Source of the DNA: Syncephalis fuscata
Taxonomy: Eukaryota; Zoopagomycota; Zoopagomycetes; Zoopagales; Piptocephalidaceae
DNA: 64,000 bases
Reading direction: 5' to 3'
NCBI GenBank assembly: GCA_025786725.1
Contig: JAHLTZ010000014.1
Coordinates: 1 to 64,000, forward strand
In this document: positions 1 through 12,035 of the stretch, piece by piece
Layout: the number at the start of each line of letters is the position of its first letter
Position numbering within the stretch: the stretch's first letter is position 1
Program-made: the position numbers and the translations under genes
The notes under the pieces: generated by a model
The model's input: only the letters and a program-made list of their open reading frames with translations
Databases searched by the model: none
Told to the model about the DNA's origin: nothing

Positions 1-1710
1 TAGCACCTAATTTTGAAACCACCAAATGGTTTTATGCTTATCAAAGACGTCGACAGACTAATCGCAACTTTATGATGGGCCGATTCAAAAAACGGACGTG
101 TCAGTTGCCGACTAGTGAGCACGCTCAAGCGGCGCTGAGAAGCGTCAATCCTTGGTATGCACTAAGGGGAAATAGAGATGCACCAGAATTGTGGTTAATT
201 TGGCATAATATATTTAATAAGAAAAATGGACACAACAAAGAAGAACTGACCTGGAAAAAACTGACTATGCCTTCAGCACCATTGTTATTTTGTAAAAAAG
301 TTTCATTTAGTATTTTTTATGGAACACGTCGATTTGTTGTGGGTAATGTTTTTATATATACATATAGTGATGTCAAGTTAATAGATATTGGCGAACCAGT
401 AAGTAAGTAATGATTATCAATGCTAATGATTATATTAGCCATATATTAACATCAACAATAGCAAATGTAGCTGAAATGGAGGCACAGTACATTAAAGAGA
501 ATAAATCTAAAGTTTCTAATGCTTTAGACGAGCATTCTACGGGTTCATCGGCCACTACGCCTTCAACTAAACGAGAGTTTAAAAAACGACGGGCTCTTTT
601 ATTGTGGCCTGTTGCTGGCAATTCACCACCTAATATCATTTATCTTAACTCCAAACTTAGGGATAGAAAAAGAATAGATATACTTAATTTGTCTACTTCT
701 TATCATGATTGGGTACTTTTAAACACTAGCTATAGGAAAAATTCATATTACAAATATTATTTATTTGATTTAGACGGAAACCAGTGGATAGAAGGTCCAG
801 AATATGATAATTATCTCTCGCCAGCCTGTATTCAGTTTGCTTCTTACAGTCAATGTCAATTTATTATATGGACAATGATATCCAACTCTAAAAAGTCTAC
901 TACTGATTCTACGACCACCGATACTCCAAATCTACACGCTGTTGACAATGGCAATCAAGCAACACGCATCCAATGGGAAGTATTTGATGCGCAAAAGGGT
1001 CAATCTCAATGTCAAAAAATACTATCTGATCAAATCACCATTCCATATTGTCCGGACGGCGTAATTGGAGCTTTAACTTATACAGAGAAGATGTGTTTAA
1101 TCATTATATTTGACAAAGAAAATCATTTAAAACGTTTTGTAGGTGGTAAATTCAGTGCCACATTATCACTATTTGTGTTAGGAAAGTTTTCACTGAATGC
1201 TTCAGCATAATCAATATTTGATGCCAGAGATTACGGTCGAGTATTGCCAATTGATAGTGCTGACCAAGGACGTATACTGTGGAGCAGGCTTATAAATGGC
1301 GATCGTATTACAAACTTATACAGTGAAAAGCTGATCGTTGTTCGGAATGAAGAAACATTTGATGTTTTGAATGCTCACGACGGAAGTCTACTGCGTTCAA
1401 TCGCTTGTCCATATTACTCAACACTTACTCCCTTTCTTGGATCATTATGTGGATTGTCTGATTCAGCACGCAGAAAAAACTGGTTTATTGATATGCGCAC
1501 TGGCCGTATATACGACCCTCCAACACGCCTTATTAGCAGACAAACTGAAGACGCCAAAAATATAAGCCACTAAGACTCAGTGATACAGCACATTTATTAC
1601 TATCCAATGAAGGTAGTGTTTGGGAAGCAGCTGAATATACAGTATCAAATGTTGCTATTGGTAGAGTTGATGAAAATGATAGGCGTGTATACAAAGCTTA
1701 CATGCTCTAA
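1..1710 (+). pseudogene. F-box-like protein, copy A (5'-truncated by window edge, disabled)
   Basis: This is the 3' three-quarters of a large F-box-like gene; its N-terminus lies left of the window. An intron at 403-461 (GTAAGT...CAATAG) joins the upstream exon to the downstream one in phase 1. That splice choice is confirmed by the divergent paralogue at 38935. Copy A is nearly identical to copies B, C and D but is broken: a TAA at 1208-1210 replaces a CAA present in copies C and D, and single-base indels shift the frame near 1556 (a lost A) and near 1624. No domain beyond the F-box seen in the complete copies is recognisable. The F-box family supplies substrate adaptors for SCF ubiquitin ligases, but the target here is unknown. 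The TAA is shared with copy B, so it is probably a real inherited mutation and not a read error. Confidence 0.75.
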
Positions 1711-2019
1711 ATAATAATTTTTATTTGAGAATATTTAATGCTTGGCTGTGTAATATATATATATATTATTTATTGTAGAATAATCATGGTGTATTTATAT
1801 AGCTATTGACCACAAGTACTAATATAATATCACTGATCTATTTAATTGCCTCATTACTGTGTCGTTAGTATTAGATTAAAATATATTGGATTATTTCACA
1901 CTATTATCATATATTTATGCCTTTATTAACAATTTACTAGCAACTTAATGTGATTTGGGTATCGAATGGCTAAATTTACAATATTGACGTAATTGAACCA
2001 CACTTTCTTTCTATTAAAT

Positions 2020-2105
2020 ATAGAACTAGGTGGTGAGTAATATCAAAGTTTAAAAGATTCATCATCATAGATTCATTATTCAGCTCATATACATTTTCTA
2101 TTCAT
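2020..2105. repeat. Dispersed AT-rich repeat at the end of the F-box duplication unit
   Basis: A stretch with the core gaactaggtggtgagtaat, followed by a run rich in 'atcatcatagattcattattcag'-like words. Related copies lie near 21435, 27985, 30590, 34345, 41150, 41820 and 61131 on the plus strand and near 42540 and 61370 on the minus strand. Homology between F-box copies A and B ends just past it, at about 2110. It may be a decayed transposon terminus or a SINE tail; the class is unknown. Confidence 0.5.
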
Positions 2106-2536
2106 TTATCATTTCCATACTATTATATACTAGGCAAGTTTTATTCAAAACCATTATTTGTTTCTCATTAGCTTTACTCTGGTAATTTTTTGATTTATTT
2201 CATTCGCTGTGTTATATACTTTATAGTAGCACTAGTATTATTCATACATTGTATTTTTGTTTAAGCATACAAACATACATAAGCATACTATACTTTATCA
2301 TTAATACTCCAATACTTTACTTGTATATTTATTTAAGCATATGTAGTGCATATTTAGCTTCCAGCTACATTTCTAGTATCAATAGAGGAATGGCACTAAA
2401 GAACATCAAATAAAGCACTCAATATCCATATTGGATCAAATTTCTAGTAATGATTCTATTAAAACAGCATAAATAATGAAACCTTGACAACGATTTTCTA
2501 ATCTTATTTCTGCTCTTTTGACTGCTTGCATTTATA

Positions 2537-4502
2537 ATGTTGCCAGTTCGAGCGTGTCTTCGGACAGGTTTACGAATATATACACCTACCAAGATAGGTT
2601 TGAATTACAAGAATGCTTACGTTATACGCAATTCTGGCAAGCTATCGGTGCATTTGCCAGTTTGTTTGTCAGCTCGTTCCAGTAAGTAAATGTCATTATA
2701 CTAAAAGTACAATGTATTGATTGCGTTTGGCGCAGCCACCATACGTTGCATAGGGTCAGGACCAGGACCATTCCAGCGACCGCCACTTACTGAATACAAA
2801 CGATTTAACAATGGTACGCACTGAATAGTCATAGTGTTGTTTCTGGTAGCTGATATACTCCATTGCATCAAGGTCAGCAAAAATCAACCTCACGGTTTGG
2901 ACGACATGCCCCTATGATAATAGCTGGCGGTATCATAGGTATTGGAGGCTATTATGTTACTCATTTAGAGACTGTACCAATGACGGGTAAGCTTAATCAA
3001 GAAGAATTTCTCGTATTTGTAATAGCGATATAACTGAATAGGCCGTCGTCGATTCATGTCTATTACGCCCGAAGGTGAAAAGCAACTAGCCAAAATGTCA
3101 TATAATGGCGTGATGCAAGAAGTAAGCTGGTATACAGATATTAGCATGTAATTGTAATAATGTACTTGTATAGTTTGGAAGACATATTCTACCCTCGTCA
3201 CATCCAGTAAATATTGATTAGTTTATTAATACGTGTAGATGGTGCTTATATAAATTGTGTAGGTTACTATATTTGTACGACGTGTTGCTGAGCGGATTAT
3301 TCAAGGTATAGTGCTAGTACATGTATTAGCAATTGGTAGACTTATTTGTATCATAGCTAGTGGTATGACGGAATTGAACTGGGAAGTGTTTGTAATCGAT
3401 TCACCTATTCCAAATGCTTTTGTTCTACCCGGAGGCAAAGTATTTGTATTTACGGTAAGTCTTGGATAGTATAAATAATAATGATGCTAATTTACATTAG
3501 GGCATTCTACCTATGACACAAGATGAACAAGGCATGGCTGCCGTACTTGGTCATGAAGTAAGTTGAACTGGGAATGTCAATGGCATCTTTGTTAAACACC
3601 ATGCTTAGATCGCTCACCAAGTGGCAAGGCAAGTAAAGCGAGCAATGAATGATAAAATAACTTGTACTAATTGCTTGTATGCCAATGGTTATTAGACATA
3701 CAGCAGAAAAAGTTTCATTTACAAAACTTATCATCATGGTAAGTGAAGCAATCTACGATAGATAAGCAATAGGCTAACCAGCAGAATAATAGTTTCAATT
3801 GTTTTTGAGTCTTTTCATCGACTCTAGTGCCGTATTTAATCAATTTTTCCAGCAAGTTGGTAAGTCAATAGTGCACACAAATGGTCGTATAAAGTATTAA
3901 CAAACTGATTAGGCATCATGTTACCGTTTAGTCGTAAATGTGAACGAGAGGCTGATCAGGTAAGTAGCAATGAGTGACCAAAAAATTGATATTTATTAAA
4001 GTATATTATTACAAATTTAGATTGGGTAATAAAAAGCAATCTATAAAACGATTTACAGCTAACTAATCTTATAGTCTTCAATTAATGGCCCAGGCCTGCT
4101 ACGACCCAACAGCAGGTAAGCATACTATTGACTAGATTGGACAATATGTTAATGATGTTTACTACACAAATTAGCTATTACGATGTGGCATGTAAGTTTG
4201 TTATTTGATTCAACTATTTTGTAATATATATATAATAATCATTAAATTGTATATAGCGTATGAACCAGCAACAGAAGCGACAGCCAGTTCAGTATCTTAG
4301 CACACATCCGAGCCATGAATCTCGCATTGCTTATTTAGAGAAATGGTTGCCAAAAGCACAGGCTACTCTTTCTCGGTCTGACTGTCACGCAGGTAATTAT
4401 AATTTATGGTAGGCTAAGGTATAAAAATCTAATACTTTGTATAATTTAATAGAATTAAGTGATCTGGCCGATAGATTTCATAATGTATGGGCCCGTTGGT
4501 AG
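2537..4502 (+). CDS. OMA1: OMA1-like mitochondrial inner-membrane metalloprotease (M48 family)
   Basis: OMA1 is a zinc protease of the mitochondrial inner membrane that acts in stress-activated quality control. The gene is split into about a dozen exons by small introns. Conceptual splicing gives a basic N-terminal presequence, a Gly/Ile-rich transmembrane segment ending in [10 protein letters not shown], and the family motif [12 protein letters not shown]. The M48 core follows: [15 protein letters not shown], then the zinc site GHEIAHQVARH (HEXXH) and the third ligand in CEREAD. The C-terminus contains the typical [10 protein letters not shown] motif and stops at 4500-4502. The start at 2537 is chosen because it opens a targeting-type leader and exon 1 (2537-2681) splices in phase. 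Oddities are a 5-nt exon at 4021-4025 and a GC-AG intron whose donor is at 3629. It converges with RAD2, with a gap of about 94 bp. Confidence 0.9.
4021..4025 (+). other. OMA1: 5-nt microexon of OMA1
   Basis: Between AG at 4019-4020 and a GT donor at 4026 lies ATTGG. Including exactly these five bases joins GATCAG to TCTTCAATTAATG and yields the conserved E-A-D-Q-I-G-L-Q-L-M run; skipping them breaks the frame. This shows independently that the host spliceosome handles tiny exons. Confidence 0.8.
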
Positions 4503-4595
4503 TGTTTATTCTAGATTAAAACGGCCTTAAGGCTATTTAACATTAAAATTTCAATAAAGCTATAATTATTGGATGTACAATACTGATGTTATTTA

Positions 4596-7500
4596 TTAAT
4601 ACTTTTTACTTTTTTGCTTGTGTAACTTTGTCAATTTGGTTGACACTTCTATTTCATCATCATCATCAGTAGTTGACAGATCAGCATCTGCTTTCTTGGC
4701 TGTAGTTTTGCCAACCTTTAATCGCTTTTTTGAACTTTTGTTTAAGTGAGTGTCTGGCATCAATTTGGCCACTGCTTTACGTACACGACTACTTTTTTGA
4801 GTGTTACGTAATCGCTCTTGATCAATTTTAAAGTATTGGCTAAGTTGTGTCTGTGATTCTTTCTATAAATAATGCAATTTTAATTCGCTCTACTATTTTT
4901 AGTATCCCATTCCATTTACCTTGAATTCATTTAGACGGCGAATAATTGGCAGTAAGCGTTCATCAACCTTTTCCTGTTCCCATCCAATTTTCTTCATCAA
5001 ATACCTGCCAATCATTCGTTATTAATCCTATTTAATCAGCCCTAAATCAATCAATATTTACCATCGAATGCCATCAAGATCTGGCAACTCCCATTGAAAC
5101 AATCCTGATGTATCATCCACTGTGGGATGTAGATACGCATCAGCTACACGCGGATCAGGAAAGTCTGCATCTAATATTATTTTATGACATATTTTACGCT
5201 AGTTTGTCCATAGCATGATCAGTACACCTTCTGCTGTTTATTCTTTCATAACTACTTACTAATCGACGTCGTGTAGCATTCTCTGTCTCTACTTCCGATG
5301 AAGAGTGCTTTCCTTCATCTGCATCGGTAATCCATTCTCGGAATGCTGCCAAACCTTGTGGTCCTTGCCATTCACTGATCACTTCCATGGCCGTCACTCG
5401 ACCAATACCGGCCACACCACTAGTGTAATCACTGCCCAGTAGATAGGCTAGTTGGATAAGACGATCCCGTGTCAAAAACAGTTCCCGTTCCATATCTGCG
5501 GCCAAATAGCACTCCACATGCCGATGTGGCTGAAATACATATCTATAAACGGGTGTACCATCAAATAGAAATATATCACTATCATCGGTAATTACACCAT
5601 CGACCAAGCTTAGGTGAACCAGAGTTGCACACTGTGCCTCAGCTTCAGTGGGTGCCACTATATAAGGGATGCCGAATAACTGTAGCAGCTCCTGATCATT
5701 TAATAATAATAACAATTAGTTTACAATATATGCCATATGTAAATGATTTAATGTGCAACTACTTACCATGGTTTCCTGAATCATTGAATTTGATACTTGA
5801 TTCAATTCACGATGTTCTTTACGGCGTTGTTGATATAACTGCGTTACTTCTCTTGCTAAATCTTGTTGTACCGTTTTTGCACCTTGTTCTTGGAGTTGTT
5901 TAACAAATTGTGCGTTGCTTTTCTGTGCTTGAGCTTCTTCATGTGTATCATTTGTTGGCTGTGGTGATATTGCACGAATAAATGGATTACTTTCAGGCAA
6001 ATTTACAATGGATTTATCCGTTAAAACTATAGAGGTAGGATGATCGATTTTTGGCATTGGATTTTTGCTCATTGGCATATTGTCTTGCTGTTCTTCCAAG
6101 TCTGTTATAGACACATCCATAATATCGTCTTCCTTTAAAACTGGCTGTTTATACATTGCTGTTGAACCGGAAACTTCATTAGCCGGTGTTATCAGCTCGG
6201 TTGGTTTATCCAATTGACCAACAAGTGGCCTTGCTGATAGAAATGATGTAGATAAATCCAAGGATGACAAGTCATGAGTTACATTTAATATTGGTTGTTT
6301 ATGGTGCATAACTGTATCGGTACTATTGGTATATACTTGGCTGGTTTGTTGAGACTTGGCCTTGATTAAATCGGCAAGGAATCGTGCGTAGAATTGCCGA
6401 GCATCTTCCGAATCTACTGTCGAATCTATTTCAGATTGATCTTTGACACGTTGCCTTTCTGTTGCCAACTTCTCCTTTAACATCGCTACACTTTTCATTT
6501 CATCGGCATCACTTTGAAGACAACTAAAGTAGTCGGGAAACAGACGCGATACATTCCCATCAACTCGTGCCAGCCAATAGCGTAATACTTGAGCTGGCGA
6601 TTGGCGCTCGTTACTTGATTCATCATTATTTTTTAATAAATCAGTTTCATTCGTAATAATCTAGAAATTACCGTTAGTCATAGTAATACCAATTAAAAAT
6701 ATCTTTATATTACCGGCACTTCTTCAAAACCCTCATCGTCTTCATCGTCACTTGCATTCATATCTGTTTTCACATTGGATCTATTTTGCTCAGACGGCTC
6801 TATAGCCACTGGTCTATCTTGCTTAATCTCTATCTTTTGTTCATCGTCCGATGATACATAGCCCATCTCATCGTCTTGTATATAGTCTTCAAACAGATCA
6901 ATTGGCTCATCGACATCAGTCTCTTCTTTAACCGAATTTGCTAATAATCTATCTACCATCTCATCCTCTACTTCTTTAATCTTATCATCCAACGATGATG
7001 ATGCTATTGCATCGTCAGTATCGTCAGTATTTGGTTCTGTTACTACTGGCGCTGATCCTTGTAACTGCATTGACCAGCCGCTCCGTCCATCTTCGTTCTT
7101 CACTAACACATAGGACCGGTTGCGATTTGATGCAATATTTGCTGATATTGACACAGCACCCATATTCTGTCCCACTAGATCCATATATTTCTGTGTTAAA
7201 TCATTACGACGCATTAACAATTTGATCTGCTGTTGAGAGAAATCAAATGCATTGTAAATAGTCACGAGTTAAGAAATAATCTATAATTATATACATACAA
7301 TACTCTGACAGCTATACATGTATAAAAGGATATGGTTGCATTAGCCGTCATTTTACGTAGACGTTGCCATGATGTTTGTCGACTATGTATTTTGGCATCT
7401 TGTAACAATTCATATCGTATTTCCAATGGAAGTGATTTGAATGCCTCTGAGTCGAAATCCAACGCTTCTGTCTATCAATATAGATCATTATTGCTAATGT

Positions 7501-8387
7501 TATATGTTGAATCGATGTACATACATCAAATCGATCTATAAAATCGCGCATCTCTTCAGCATCATCGATTGCTCCATCTTCATTGGTATTAACAAATCGC
7601 GGATCATTTTGTTTAATCATTGAACTAGATTATTGTTAATTATGCTGTCTAATAATTTATTCTCAAATATATTTATAACATACCCAACCAATAAATCGAT
7701 TGGTGGTAAGTCGTATTCGTCTCGTTTACGTTTACGTGCCGTATCTATTTGTGGCGCACTGTTTTCAGGCTTGTCACTATTACCAGTCATATTAATATGA
7801 ATGGTGACGTTATAGCAATAGCAATACAATAACATCTATCTAGACTTACGATTGAACTGCTTGCAAAGCACGCATTTTCATTTGTGCTGTAAGTAGTTGC
7901 TTCGCCGTGCGTTGAAGATTTTCTTCGGCATCTAGTTGACGTCGTTTACGGTGAGCCTATTTCATAACACAACAAGCATTCAAGTGACAGTTATTATTTG
8001 AGCGTAATAGCTACTTTGTCTATTGCTATCTCGCTTACTATAGTACGCCGTTTGAGCTCTGGAGTAGCACCGTCGAATACAAATACCGGCTTTATGTTAT
8101 GGTGCAGTAGCTTACAAATACGCCTAAAGAAGCCAAGTAAGTGCGCATTCTCCAATGGCTTGCCCTCTTCATCCTGCATTGCTTTTAAAAATTGGTGCAG
8201 CCAAATGCTTGCATGTAATTATTAAGCCACAAGCTGTAGTTAAAGAATATCGTCGTACTATTTTACTATTGTTGTTACTGTTGTTTATCAAAAGGATATC
8301 TATTGCAAGTCGTTTTCCTTGCAATGATTCCATAGTAACCTTGCGGCCAGCAGGTTCCAACAGTTGCCAAAGATCTTTGACTCCCAT
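4596..8387 (-). CDS. RAD2: RAD2/XPG (ERCC5) structure-specific endonuclease
   Basis: This is the 3'-side incision nuclease of nucleotide excision repair, of the FEN1/XPG family. Exon 1 (8387-8300) begins [17 protein letters not shown] and ends in LAID, which carries a metal-binding Asp of the N-nuclease domain; the next exon continues with [12 protein letters not shown] and, later, [16 protein letters not shown] long acidic spacer follows, characteristic of XPG and absent from FEN1, including a block with [11 protein letters not shown] and [11 protein letters not shown]. The I-nuclease domain (5715-5260) has [27 protein letters not shown] and [12 protein letters not shown], with the acidic metal ligands all present. 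Near the C-terminus QTQLSQYF matches a PCNA-interacting box, followed by basic patches. The stop is at 4596-4598. The first intron is U12-type (separate entry). Exon borders in the acidic spacer are approximate. Confidence 0.92.
8215..8299 (-). other. RAD2: U12-type AT-AC intron in RAD2
   Basis: On the minus strand the intron starts ATATCCTTTT, the consensus minor-spliceosome donor, and ends TTAC. Joining GCAATAG to ATGCAAGCATTTGG restores the conserved L-A-I-D-A-S-I-W-L. No GT-AG pair gives that protein. Possible branch sites are TTCTTTAAC, about 25 nt from the 3' end, and GGCTTAAT, about 10 nt from it. The intron is 85 nt long. Confidence 0.85.
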
Positions 8388-8868
8388 AATTACCACACTT
8401 GTAGGTGAAGAAAGAAGTAAAAGTTGATAAATTGAATATATACAATAACTATAGGAATGTTGATAAAAGGAAACTATTTGACACTGATATGAGTCACAAT
8501 TGGACTCTCATTCTTTTCAATTGATCTTTTGCTATATTCGCTATTTTACTGAAAATATGCTTTATGATAATAAGTAGCTTGGTGTTAAATAGGCTGCTAT
8601 TTACTTTATCCCCCCCGCAATCGATTGTAATAAGTTGATTAGCTTAAATTGTGCTTAAATGATCATTTACAATAAATATTAATGTTGGATGTAATATTAT
8701 ACATGCTATAGTAATAAATAAGTATTTAATTGTATTTAAAAAATGTTAAAAAATGCGGGAGTCAATGTAGAATAACTCTTAATTTATAAATATTATACTA
8801 TTTTCTAGCACAATTGAACAACAATAAATAATCATTGATATTTACTTGTGTTTTTATATCAAATGCTG
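8388..8868. other. AT-rich upstream region of RAD2, no gene seen
   Basis: No convincing ORF or RNA gene. The stretch presumably holds the RAD2 promoter at its left side. A C6 run occurs near 8612. Confidence 0.4.
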
Positions 8869-9657
8869 AAGCTACTGTACTTTGATTTCTACATTTTTAT
8901 TTACTCATTTCATTATCTTTTCTTATCGCTATCTTATTGTTCTATTCAGTGATACATTATATGCTAATGCCAAATATAACAATATAAATAACATGTGTAT
9001 TTGAACATCAATAAAGAACATATTCAATCACTAGTCTTTATTTCTCTTATTTTACATTAGCACCTGTTCAAGTAACCTCAACGGCATGTCGTATATTCTG
9101 GTTACAACTGTCGTCACAAGGTCTTTCTGATGAAAACACTCAACCTATCATTATTGCATATGGTGGAGACCGATTTGCTTCATCGATAGTCGGCAAATAA
9201 TCTGCGCCTACCAAGTTGATGCCAAGAATGCTTAAGAGAATGGTGAACATTAGGAACGCTAGTCGCCCTACCTTCTTGTCATCATAAATAAGTATCTTAC
9301 ATCACAAATATGCCCAAAATGCAACAGTACAAGATTGGAAAATAGAAGAGACCATTTAGATGCAAGAAACCACACTGACGTAGTAACAACAATAACAACT
9401 GCAAAATGACATGGAATCGCGATCGATGGCTTTTATTAATATCCAATCAATATTTCTACGCATGGTCAACAGTAATAATGATCGATATCGTGAATTTCAA
9501 GTAGTAAAATGAAGACACTATACTTGTGTTTTGTTATGCATAACAGCAGCAACAGTGGCCATAGAATGACCATTTTATTACAACCGACTTTAATTGGAAC
9601 TAATTTTGCTTTGAAACGCAAAATGTGAGAGTCAAAGTATAACAAAACCAAATTTAT
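8869..9657 (+). repeat. Left arm of a ~790-bp inverted repeat
   Basis: This arm is almost perfectly the reverse complement of 11250-12035. The only clear mismatch zone is near 9045-9062, with its partner near 11845-11860. Outer edges fall at AAGCTACTGTA (8869) and its complement ending at 12035; inner edges fall at the AAATTTAT words. No target duplication is visible at the outer edges. Confidence 0.85.
9060..9450 (+). pseudogene. Decayed C-terminal half of a Fanzor/TnpB-like RNA-guided nuclease
   Basis: Starting at an AG|CACC junction, an open frame encodes a piece ending IIIAYGGDRFASSIVGK, then TAA (9198-9200), and in the same frame SAPTKLMPRMLKRM. After a frameshift comes IINKYLTSQICPKC followed by NRRDHLDARN, and finally WNRD at about 9411-9423. 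This order matches the C-terminal half of Fanzor proteins, the eukaryotic relatives of TnpB: a 'YG...F.S...G...aPtk' block, the RuvC-II region before 'TSq.C..C', the zinc finger, and a 'WNRD' motif carrying the RuvC-III Asp. The RuvC-II position reads N-K where D-E or N-E is usual. The in-frame stop and frameshifts show it is dead. The N-terminal half is not found nearby. Assignment is by remembered family motifs. Confidence 0.65.
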
Positions 9658-11249
9658 TAATACTGCTGTATTACTATCGACTAATTTGGATCAATAAATT
9701 AATAGCGAGCTTTTTGACTGCAGCAAGCATTAAGCTCAATTATTGGCACTATTACACATGGTAATTTAAATTTACTTATATAATAAGCATAATCTAATAT
9801 CATGTTGTAATCAAGGTACATGAAGCAATATCCAATTCTCGACCTGGTATTAAGTTCGTCTATGGCTAACTTTATTATTATTATATTATTTGTTATTCAC
9901 GCCATCTGAGATATTACATTTCTGTGTTATTGATAGGTTTAAGACTGGTGTACGAATTTCGACCTTCATCGTTGAATTTATTACATCAATCTGTAGGTTT
10001 ACAGATACTTTTATTACTATACTAACTACATTCATGACTCTACATCGATTTAATACGGCCCGTCAGTATGGCAATGAATGATGTATTGCTGCTATAACTT
10101 TAGTGTAATGTTTTTAATTTTATTTAGAACTACTTTTTATCTTGAAATGAATATTTGTGAGTTTAAACCGTGTCAAACATAACTTATACCGTATCTATTG
10201 CCAACCATTAAGGTCAAATTACAGTCTGCCTTAAGCATGCCCGTCAAATAGCGACACTTTTAATTATTATCCATGTATATTGCATTATTTCAACAGCAAT
10301 TTACTAACTCAATTTATACTCACGTTAACACTTTCGACTTTTCAAAATCCATTTATTCTATCCCAAGTTTTAGTATAATACACACTTACTATAGCTCATT
10401 GTTGCTATAATGTATAAATATTGTAATAAATTTATTTTATAAATATCGTATCATTCCACTGTATCGTTTATTCATACATTAATATGTTTATAAGCTTTAT
10501 TTTCCACATTACCATTAAACCTGTCGAAATCCAAGTACACATCGTGGATTTCACTAGTAAATTGGTTTTACATTGATAATTGCACCACGCCTTTGTAATA
10601 TAATATTTAACCAATTAGTTAAGCATAATATCTGCAATTATGTCAGCAGCTCTTTTTATTTTTGCTATTGACTTGCTATTCAAACTACTGCAAAAATACG
10701 TTAAATGCCTATGAAATAATGTTGACGAAAACACTCTAATGATCGCCGGTTATACAATTCAAGTTGCTTATACAGTTTACAACCTTGGGCTGTATATGCT
10801 ACACGATGAAGACAAATCCGAGTTTAGTAACGCATACTTGGTCTTTAATGGCCTGTGGACTTTAATTTGTCAATATTGAATAAGTATACAAATTTACTAG
10901 TCGCATTGTGATCGTTATCAACAGTTGTTGTAAACCCAAATATAGCGACAAAAGTTTTCTTAAACTCAACACTACCTTTTCATGCTATTCTAATAGCGTG
11001 ACGCAATCCGAATACAAATCATGCTTTTAACCGATTGATCGTGTACTGTCTCCTATTATGCTCAGCATAACTACTGGGCTGCTTATAAGCAAATAGCAGT
11101 TTTAAACCAACACACTAGCCATTGTAATCGTATATAAATCGACATTGACATAGCAAAAGCAATGACATTGATATTTGGATATAAAACTAGAATCATGACT
11201 GTTTATTTAATTCTTACTAATTGCTATTTAGCATCCAAGCTATTGCTAG
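9658..11249. other. Spacer between the inverted arms, no gene seen
   Basis: About 1.6 kb of AT-rich sequence. Short ORFs of around 60 codons are present but none shows recognisable motifs or splice structure. The N-terminal half of the Fanzor relic is not evident in either orientation. Confidence 0.4.
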
Positions 11250-12035
11250 ATAAATTTGGTTTTGTTATACTTTGACTCTCACATTTTGCGTTTCAAAGCA
11301 AAATTAGTTCCAATTAAAGTCGGTTGTAATAAAATGGTCATTCTATGGCCACTGTTGCTGCTGTTATGCATAACAAAACACAAGTATAGTGTCTTCATTT
11401 TACTACTTGAAATTCACGATATCGATCATTATTACTGTTGACCATGCGTAGAAATATTGATTGGATATTAATAAAAGCCATCGATCGCGATTCCATGTCA
11501 TTTTGCAGTTGTTATTGTTGTTACTACGTCAGTGTGGTTTCTTGCATCTAAATGGTCTCTTCTATTTTCCAATCTTGTACTGTTGCATTTTGGGCATATT
11601 TGTGATGTAAGATACTTATTTATGATGACAAGAAGGTAGGGCGACTAGCGTTCCTAATGTTCACCATTCTCTTAAGCATTCTTGGCATCAACTTGGTAGG
11701 CGCAGATTATTTGCCGACTATCGATGAAGCAAATCGGTCTCCACCATATGCAATAATGATAGGTTGAGTGTTTTCATCAGAAAGACCTTGTGACGACAGT
11801 TGTAACCAGAATATACGACATGCCGTTGAGGTTACTTGAACAGGTGTTGGTAAATAAAGAAATAAAGACTAGTGATTGAATATGTTCTTTATTGATGTTC
11901 AAATACACATGTTATTTATATTGTTATATTTGGCATTAGCATATAATGTATCACTGAATAGAACAATAAGATAGCGATAAGAAAAGATAATGAAATGAGT
12001 AAATAAAAATGTAGAAATCAAAGTACAGTAGCTTG
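11250..12035 (-). repeat. Right arm of the ~790-bp inverted repeat
   Basis: Reverse complement of 8869-9657, nearly base for base over about 785 bp, including the whole Fanzor relic. The high identity implies recent duplication, or gene conversion between the arms. Confidence 0.85.
11457..11846 (-). pseudogene. Second, inverted copy of the Fanzor/TnpB-like relic
   Basis: Same decayed motifs as the copy at 9060-9450, read on the minus strand, with the same in-frame stop after SSIVGK and the same frameshifts. The lesions therefore predate the inverted duplication. The AG acceptor-like bases before the left copy are altered here. Confidence 0.62.

Noticed and set aside
9466-9651. 61-codon ORF on the minus strand, identical to one at 11256-11441 on the plus strand
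   Set aside because: The identity is explained by the inverted repeat. The frame opposes the Fanzor relic and has no motif.
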